Shown: piece by piece, positions 59,601-64,000 of the stretch | How positions within the stretch are numbered: position 1 is the stretch's first letter | Layout: every line of letters begins with the position of its first letter | Assembly (NCBI RefSeq): GCF_011207455.1 | Contig: NZ_CP048877.1 | Location: 1,046,576 to 1,110,575 of the forward strand | Origin: Thermosulfuriphilus ammonigenes | Lineage (GTDB): Bacteria > Desulfobacterota > Thermodesulfobacteria > Thermodesulfobacteriales > ST65 | Direction of reading: 5' to 3' | Length of the DNA stretch: 64,000 bases | Notes under the pieces: generated by a model | Told to the model about the DNA's origin: nothing | Seen by the model: the letters and a program-made list of their open reading frames with translations, nothing else | Databases searched by the model: none | Made by a program: the position numbers and the translations under genes

Positions 59601-60920
59601 GGACAGCAGGGTGGTGCACCACTTCGGATTGCGGCCGATAAGATCAAGCCAGATGCGAATATTAAGCAGATGGGCCGGATTACAGATTACGTGCCACTCG
59701 ACATCCACTCCCTGGACATTGGGGGGTTGAAAACCAAAGCGAACCACCTGTTCCAGAAAAAGCTCCACCAGGTGAGGACTGGCCCGATCGAAGATCTCCT
59801 GCCCCAGGGCCCGGATACACTCCAGGGCCGTATGAGGGTATTCGGCCACGTTGTCCCGCAGAAGCTCAAAAGAGCGGACGATAAACTCCTCCAGACGGGC
59901 TGGAGGCTCCCGGCGAACCATGGAGACCAGGATCCGGTTGACCTCTCTAAGGGTCTCCTCGTGGATGGGAGCCAGACCTTTTAGCTCCAAGATGTGGAAG
60001 AGAAACAATATGTGACAGTTGCGTAAAGGGTCATCGGCGGCCAGGCCCTGGGAGAGCTCCTCCAGCCTCCGGGCTATCTCTTTGTAGCTCCGGATAAGGT
60101 CGATGAAGTCTGGAAACTCCAGAAGCCTATCCAGGGCAGCCCTTGAGCTTAAGGCATAAGGGAAGGCCTCCAGGACAGCCAGATACTGCCGTAAAGTCTC
60201 GTGTGAGATTGGTTGAAAGATAGCACAGGCATCTTCCTTAAGGCAGGTCTTTTGACACTGAGACAAAAACCAGGCCAAAGGATCAGGGGCCTTAAGCCAG
60301 AAGTGGTAGGTAAGGACCAGCCCCCGATAGATGAGCCGGGCGAGATTCTCCAGACCAGCCTCTGGTGGCAATTTGTGGAGCAGGCTTCGCCCCAGCCTTT
60401 TAAGGGAATGGTAGCTCTGCATAAGGGAGATGAAGGTCTCATCAGGGATACTCTGAAGGCGCCCAAAGATGTAGTTAAGGAAGGGAAGGTAGGCAGGAAA
60501 GCTATCCTCAGGAAGGACCTCGACAATCTTCTCCAGATAGGCCCAGAGGGCATCAATAGCCTGGGATTTTATATCCTCCTCTTTGGCCTCCAGGATAAGG
60601 TCAATAAAGACATCGGCAATGGCGGCCGAGGCCTCGGCCCCTCGTTCGTGGAGGCCATAAGCCTTGAAGTTTTTCAGGGCAAAGGATCTAAGCTCCGGCA
60701 GGATCAAACGCCAGTTTCGATAGGGATGATGAAGCTCAAAAAGAAGGTGGTCTACCTGTTTACGAAGCCCCTGGTAGTCAGCCACCACCTCTCTTAAGAC
60801 TTCAAACCGGGGCTGGATGCAGACGGACTCAACCGCGGTTTCCTGAAGATTGGCCCTCAGGGCGTCGGATTCCAGAGGAATCTCGCGCCCTGGAGGGCAG
60901 GCATTTGGCGGATTCTTCAT
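56664..60920 (-). CDS. Giant PPDK-like protein without the pyruvate/PEP barrel
   Basis: 1418 residues. The first ~900 are mostly helical and unrecognised. From about 915 there is a PPDK-type ATP-binding domain (IHLGNKGYNLYLLAREGIRVPPGF, LLLSVRSGAAISMPGMMATLLNVG, DNWGTAVIVQCMTFGNLSRDSGTGV), then the swivelling phosphohistidine domain with TSHAA, His1352 as phospho-carrier. The C-terminal TIM barrel that handles PEP/pyruvate is missing; the protein ends about 65 residues after the His. So it can probably be phosphorylated by ATP on His1352 but the acceptor is unknown, perhaps bound by the N-terminal region. It lies between two GAPDH genes. Confidence 0.85.
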   Translation of the reverse strand: MKNPPNACPPGREIPLESDALRANLQETAVESVCIQPRFEVLREVVADYQGLRKQVDHLLFELHHPYRNWRLILPELRSFALKNFKAYGLHERGAEASAAIADVFIDLILEAKEEDIKSQAIDALWAYLEKIVEVLPEDSFPAYLPFLNYIFGRLQSIPDETFISLMQSYHSLKRLGRSLLHKLPPEAGLENLARLIYRGLVLTYHFWLKAPDPLAWFLSQCQKTCLKEDACAIFQPISHETLRQYLAVLEAFPYALSSRAALDRLLEFPDFIDLIRSYKEIARRLEELSQGLAADDPLRNCHILFLFHILELKGLAPIHEETLREVNRILVSMVRREPPARLEEFIVRSFELLRDNVAEYPHTALECIRALGQEIFDRASPHLVELFLEQVVRFGFQPPNVQGVDVEWHVICNPAHLLNIRIWLDLIGRNPKWCTTLLSALIINLKLAGTCIRDTDLFQKDITKLLNSEIEPVYNLVKQFCRILPVYFNEIGAEGLLRDVSTELDEILRRKDPLIHFLRKQSHVESSNLILDFIEEIFRFWLTREKSGLSRYVPPEVLEQIETSGPFVDEVHLLLKRLFETFELQRPEQLLRLSDEELESFLAAQKDVSEQERRRFQLLVKMYRLENIKYTLGVEEIFYHLEQAKYWGFENLDHLITILKDKKDDPAACLDAILDYLCYLKGIILSPEKFEAREDIYHKRHIAADIPSMYGRYHERKFDALGLTFRLENLANVYFERLVDSIDIPFITRATFYKILKCLRFFQRALELEGISSKKFNTYLTLLEKSLEVRRFTFTQYVDIVRGLSEGVKDIIKVYYVSPHRENLGIIIRQLGRENLLPKYLVGAERLCDRELFHRLSERFLRDLIASAFGLQYLDNFVSRIYHTILEQREGLSAEDLDLLLSYDPGRAICFIHQPNPLTEDLIHLGNKGYNLYLLAREGIRVPPGFIITTEVFRCYRIIQLSVKAHEDFIAQIKDGIHRLEEETGRTFGSPTNPLLLSVRSGAAISMPGMMATLLNVGSNPEIIEGLAERTGQVWFAWDTYRRFVQSWGMAFGMEREIFNSLMRTHKERYRVVKKRDFTGEQMKELALLYRRTVLDYGLEIADDPWEQLLVAIRLVLGSWDSPKARAYRQIMGISDNWGTAVIVQCMTFGNLSRDSGTGVLFTAPPFGKLSRVVLWGDYTPGNQGEDIVSGLVTTYPISIEQKKREGRSGELSLEEAFPEIYQALYKMAQELVYRKKWSPQEIEFTFEGPEAEKLFILQSRDMVTKEDRERVPVFVPSEALEKSFVARGIGVNGGALSGLAAFSLEDIKDLRETDPGVPIILIRSDTVPDDIQEISLADGLLTAKGGQTSHAAIVAARLGKTCVVGCQPMVVFEPKGYCRFNGHTVKKGDWVSIDGVRGRVYLGRHPVQEEVKFALE

Positions 60921-61931
60921 CTAGACGGCCCTTTTGCTATCCATGAATTTAATCAGATCAAGAACCCGATTGGAATACCCCCACTCATTGTCGTACCAGG
61001 CCATGACTTTTACCATGTAACCCTCAATGACCCGGGTGCAAAGTCCATCAACCACCGCCGAATGCTGGTTCCCCAGAAAGTCTGTGGATACCAGAGGCTC
61101 CTCGGTGTAGCCCAGAAAGCGGCTCTGGGCGGCCTTAAGGGCCTCATTAACCTCAGGGACCGTAACCTCTCGCTCCACCTCACAGACCAGGTCAATAAGG
61201 GAAACGTCTGGGGTGGGCACCCGGACAGCCAGACCATCAAATTTGCCCTGGAGTTCAGGGATCACCTTGCCCACCGCCGCCGCCGCCCCGGTCTTGGTGG
61301 GAATCATGTTCACCGCCGCCGCCCGGGCCCGCCGCAGGTCTTTGTGAGGAAAGTCAAGGATTCGCTGGTCATTGGTGTAGGCGTGAACTGTAGTCACCAA
61401 CCCCCTTTTGATGCCAAAGCGATCCAGGATCACCTTGGCCACCGGAGCCAAACAGTTAGTGGTGCAAGAGGCGTTGGAAACTACATGATGCTCAAGAGGA
61501 TTGTAATCGTCTTCATTGACCCCCATAACAATAGTAATATCTTCATTTTTGGCCGGGGCAGTAATAACCACCTTCTTGGCCCCAGCATCCAGGTGCCCGC
61601 GGGCCAGATTGCCGTCGGTAAAACGACCGGTGGCCTCAATAACGTAATCTACCCCCATCTCCGCCCAGGGGATCTTGGCCGGCTCGGTAAAGTTAAAGAT
61701 ACGAACCTCCTCTCCATCAACAAGGAGACCGTTTTCCGTAGCCTTTACCTCCTGAGGCAGGGTTCCCATCACTGAATCATATTTTAACAGGTGAGCCAGA
61801 GTGCGATTATCGGTGAGATCATTGACGGCTACAATCTGGATATCATCTTTAAATTCTGGATATTTAAGGTGGGCCCGATAAATACAACGCCCGATACGGC
61901 CAAAACCGTTAATACCAACCCGTATAGCCAT
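60921..61931 (-). CDS. gap: Glyceraldehyde-3-phosphate dehydrogenase
   Basis: 336 residues. VGINGFGRIGR, catalytic Cys in SNASCTTNCLAP, and AWYDNEWGYSNRV. AAGGAGG lies directly against an ATG at 61937 but 6 bp before the ATG at 61931, so I prefer the latter, giving the normal MAIRVGINGF start. First gene of the gap-ppdk-like-gap2-pgk-tpiA-secG operon. Confidence 0.97.
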   Translation of the reverse strand: MAIRVGINGFGRIGRCIYRAHLKYPEFKDDIQIVAVNDLTDNRTLAHLLKYDSVMGTLPQEVKATENGLLVDGEEVRIFNFTEPAKIPWAEMGVDYVIEATGRFTDGNLARGHLDAGAKKVVITAPAKNEDITIVMGVNEDDYNPLEHHVVSNASCTTNCLAPVAKVILDRFGIKRGLVTTVHAYTNDQRILDFPHKDLRRARAAAVNMIPTKTGAAAAVGKVIPELQGKFDGLAVRVPTPDVSLIDLVCEVEREVTVPEVNEALKAAQSRFLGYTEEPLVSTDFLGNQHSAVVDGLCTRVIEGYMVKVMAWYDNEWGYSNRVLDLIKFMDSKRAV

Positions 61932-61991
61932 AGCCATCCTCCTTATTTAGATTTTTCCATCCTGATCGGAAAAACCCTCCGGTCTTTGAAG

Positions 61992-62038
61992 CGATAAGAG
62001 CCTTCTCGCCCAATCAAATCACTTTTTTACGATAAGAG
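61992..62038. repeat. Direct repeat upstream of gap
   Basis: CGATAAGAG occurs at 61992-62000 and 62030-62038, 38 bp apart, in the gap promoter region. Could be sites for a regulator of the glycolytic operon; only two copies are seen. Confidence 0.35.
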
Positions 62039-62057
62039 GCCCCTTGAGCGGCGTCAA
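62029..62057 (-). promoter_or_regulatory. Promoter of the gap operon
   Basis: On the minus strand TTGACG (62057-62052), 17-bp spacer, TATCGT (62034-62029). It gives a leader of about 90 nt before the gap start. Confidence 0.45.
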
Positions 62058-62155
62058 TTAGCATCTTTTATAAGAGAAAGCGAAAGGTTATCATAGATGT
62101 TATCGATAGAATCTATTTGAAATAGCAATCAAACACCGCTAAGTATTTGTAATGA

Positions 62156-62244
62156 GGGGACGATGGTGCTGGGCACCCGGCGGGCTGCAAACCCGCTTGT
62201 TCCCGGGTTAAACCGGGAAGGAGGTTCGATTCCCCTCGTCCCCT
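62156..62244 (+). tRNA. tRNA-Sec-like tRNA-Cys (GCA anticodon), tRNA-ReC type
   Basis: 89 nt without encoded CCA. Acceptor GGGGACGA pairs with TCGTCCCC (8 bp; or 7/5 if the last pair is given to the T stem), and the base at 73 is U, the Cys identity base. The D arm is a short stem (GGTGC/GCACC) with a tiny loop, as in tRNA-Sec. Anticodon arm GCGGG-CTGCAAA-CCCGC gives GCA. The variable arm is long, TTCCCGG/CCGGGAA (7 bp). T-loop TTCGATT, with one A-C mismatch in the T stem. Ordinary tRNA-Cys is class I with a short variable loop; this is class II. Confidence 0.85.
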
Positions 62245-62369
62245 AATCTCCTGATCCCAGAACAAAACTTTTTAAATCTGGTCGGGACAAAACCACCGAT
62301 TCCGCAAAGATTTGGACTCAGCCCCTTGTCTCCTATCCGGCCATTTGAGCTGGCAAATCTATTAGGATC

Positions 62370-62402
62370 CGTTCCCATTTTTCGTTCCGAAAAATGAGAA
62401 CG
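62370..62402 (-). repeat. Long RNA hairpin downstream of the histidine kinase gene
   Basis: Arms of 15 nt (CGTTCTCATTTTTCG and CGAAAAATGGGAACG on the minus strand) with a 3-nt loop. The one non-Watson-Crick pair is G-U only in the minus-strand RNA, so it fits a transcript from the kinase gene. No U-run follows, so terminator activity is uncertain. Confidence 0.5.
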
Positions 62403-62421
62403 GCTATTTGATGCCCGTATA

Positions 62422-64000
62422 TCAGGTAGCCATAAATTGAAGCAGTTCATGAAGGCGGTATGGCTTCCGCAAAAAACCGCTCGCTCCAAGGGCCTGGGCC
62501 TCTTCTTTGAGCTCTTCTGAGAGATAGCCACTTGAGACCACCACCTTGGCTCGGGGGAAAAGACGTCGGATCTCCCGCAGGCAATCTTTACCCGAGAGTC
62601 CGGGCATATAGTAGTCCATGACTACTAGCTCCACATCACCAAAGCGAGACGCCAGGCGGGAGAGGGCTTCGCACTTGCTGGCCACCTGGACTTCAAGCCC
62701 CAGGTCCTTTAAGGATTGGGCCATCAATTCCAGCAAGGACTCTTCATCATCGATGATCAGAACCTTCCTGATTCGAGGGCTAACTGTCTTTTTGGAGCTT
62801 GCCTCTGGGACTTTCTCCCGGCCACTGGCTTCAGGGAGATAGATCCGAAAGGTCGCCCCTTTACCCGGAGCACTTTCTACCTCAATCTGGCCATCAAAGG
62901 TCCTAACAATTTGGAAGACTGTAGCCAGACCAAGCCCCGTCCCCTTGCCAGGCTCTTTTGTGGTGTAGAAGGGTTCAAAGATATGGGGGAGATCTTCGGC
63001 GGCGATACCGCAACCATTGTCTGTAACCTCAAAAACCACATAACCTCCGGCAGGGATTTCTCCCCAGGGAAGCCTTTTATCCGTGGCCAGATATTGGCGA
63101 TAGATCCGCAGACGGACTTCACCTTCTCCCCCAAGGGCATCTCTGGCATTGGTGAGGAGATTGTAGAAGACATGCTCCAGGGAACTCGGATCAGCCAAAA
63201 TGTAAAGGGGGCCCTCGGGTAGCTCCAGGTGAAATGCCACCCCGGGGCCGAGAAGGGCCCGACTTATATCCGTGAACCGACGCACAAACTCCCCTACCTC
63301 AATAAGTTCTTTCTTTTTAAGACCTCCGCGGGCGAAAAAGAGGATCCGGTCGGTAAGAGACCTGGCCCGATCCAGGCCCTGATCCATCTTCTCCAGAATG
63401 CCGGCCATCTCCAAAAGAGAGCTTGAAGGTGGACGGCATTCCTCCTTGGCCTGAAGGTAGCGAAGTTTTAAGAACTCAAGCCCGGAAGCAAAGATGGTCA
63501 GAACGTTGTTAAAATCATGGGCCACTCCAGCGGCCAGCCGCCCCAGGGTCTCAAGGCGCTGGGCCACCTGAAGGCGCTCTTCGGCAGCCACCAGCTGGCT
63601 TACGTCCATAAAGGCCAGGAGACAGCGACGCCCTACCGAAGAACAGATCAACTTGACATAGGCCCAAAAAGTAGCCCCATCGGCCCGACGAAGTTGGACT
63701 CGTCCCTCAAAGGAGCCTCCCTCCCGCAGGAGATTCCGCAGCTTGAGGTCAGGAACAACCTGCTCAACGGAAAGCCTTTTAAGCTTCCAGGAGCTCCGAT
63801 ATCCCAAAAGCCCCACCGCCGTCTCGTTGGCGTCTTTGACCTGGCCCTCAGGGCTAAGAAGGAGAAGCCCTACAGGGACAGAGTTGAAGAGTTCCCGATA
63901 GTGGCTCTCAGAGTCGCTTAAAAAGCTCTGAAGATGATAGCTGGCCGTGATATCCCGGAGAATGACAATAAGGTAAAGGCTACTCTGGTGCCTGACCTCC
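62422..64000 (-). CDS. Hybrid histidine kinase with PAS and receiver domains, 5' end cut by window
   Basis: The frame stays open to the window end, giving 526 visible residues; the start lies beyond 64000. In order: the end of one PAS domain (LIVILRDITASYHL), a PAS domain (SHYRELFNSVPVGLLLL...), H-box LAAGVAHDFNNVLT, N-box NLLTNARDAL, G-boxes DNGCGIAAEDLPHIFEPF and GKGTGLGLATV, and a C-terminal receiver (IIDDEESLLE, acceptor Asp in VVMDYYMPGLSG, and Lys in FLRKPY). Cytoplasmic in what is visible. Confidence 0.93.
   Translation of the reverse strand, partial: EVRHQSSLYLIVILRDITASYHLQSFLSDSESHYRELFNSVPVGLLLLSPEGQVKDANETAVGLLGYRSSWKLKRLSVEQVVPDLKLRNLLREGGSFEGRVQLRRADGATFWAYVKLICSSVGRRCLLAFMDVSQLVAAEERLQVAQRLETLGRLAAGVAHDFNNVLTIFASGLEFLKLRYLQAKEECRPPSSSLLEMAGILEKMDQGLDRARSLTDRILFFARGGLKKKELIEVGEFVRRFTDISRALLGPGVAFHLELPEGPLYILADPSSLEHVFYNLLTNARDALGGEGEVRLRIYRQYLATDKRLPWGEIPAGGYVVFEVTDNGCGIAAEDLPHIFEPFYTTKEPGKGTGLGLATVFQIVRTFDGQIEVESAPGKGATFRIYLPEASGREKVPEASSKKTVSPRIRKVLIIDDEESLLELMAQSLKDLGLEVQVASKCEALSRLASRFGDVELVVMDYYMPGLSGKDCLREIRRLFPRAKVVVSSGYLSEELKEEAQALGASGFLRKPYRLHELLQFMAT

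Noticed and set aside
62156-62244. Class II tRNA as tRNA-Ser, -Leu or -Tyr
   Set aside because: The 7-nt anticodon loop CTGCAAA gives GCA (Cys), and position 73 is U.

Overview
The window looks like a chromosomal segment of a thermophilic or at least strictly anaerobic, hydrogen-oxidising sulfur-metabolising bacterium, most like the Thermodesulfobacteriota or neighbouring delta-proteobacterial lineages. This is inferred from the gene mix: a Tat-exported [NiFe] uptake hydrogenase with its hyp genes, multihaem cytochromes c, a Rieske/cytochrome b module, ResB/CcsA (system II) cytochrome maturation, NAD made via NadB, and frequent GGCC-rich codons. I cannot name a species from the sequence alone. 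Coding density is very high, overlaps of 4 to 30 bp are common, and no gap exceeds 300 bp.

Layout. 1-6110 (+): pilus-retraction ATPases, a zinc-ribbon protein, a Tat-exported superoxide-dismutase-like protein, galU and priA. 6107-8568 (-): a methyltransferase and an undecaprenyl-diphosphatase fused to an HtrA-like domain. 8698-10204 (+): def and hypE. 10205-13687 (-): hydrogenase small, large and cytochrome b subunits. 13972-15722 (+): maturation protease, hypC, hypA, hypB. 15763-18633 (+): Rieske protein, cytochrome b and a 12-haem cytochrome c whose frame is interrupted by a UGA followed by a SECIS-like hairpin. 18645-28300: housekeeping genes (thrC, rsmD, coaD, nadB, folate ligase, K+ channel, amrS, radC). 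27323-31489 (+): an IspH-UbiA fusion, then an Rrf2-controlled Fe-S cluster operon (rrf2, tusA-like, iscS-like without its PLP lysine, iscU). 31508-38170 (-): a tightly coupled seven-gene operon of multihaem cytochrome, ResB, CcsA, a small membrane protein, a B12-binding radical SAM enzyme, a LuxE-like acyl-protein synthetase and a small Cys-containing peptide. 38367-51692: an antiporter, NAD salvage, chemotaxis and signalling genes. 51725-52704: a small AT-rich island (carbonic-anhydrase-like protein and JAMM-domain protein). 52841-61937 (-): gap, a 1418-residue PPDK-like protein, a second GAPDH, pgk, tpiA, secG, tRNA-Leu and tRNA-fMet. 62156-62244 (+): an unusual class II tRNA with a GCA (Cys) anticodon and a tRNA-Sec-like body. 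62422-64000 (-): a hybrid PAS histidine kinase cut by the window end.

The most striking theme is possible UGA recoding: an in-frame UGA with a correctly placed hairpin in a multihaem cytochrome, and about 44 kb away a tRNA of the kind called tRNA-ReC (a tRNA-Sec-like tRNA-Cys reported to read UGA with SelB). Other unusual items are the UppP-HtrA pseudo-protease fusion, the desulfurase homologue without its catalytic lysine, the cytochrome/radical SAM/LuxE/peptide operon, and three genes whose promoters sit so close to the start codon that their mRNAs are probably leaderless.
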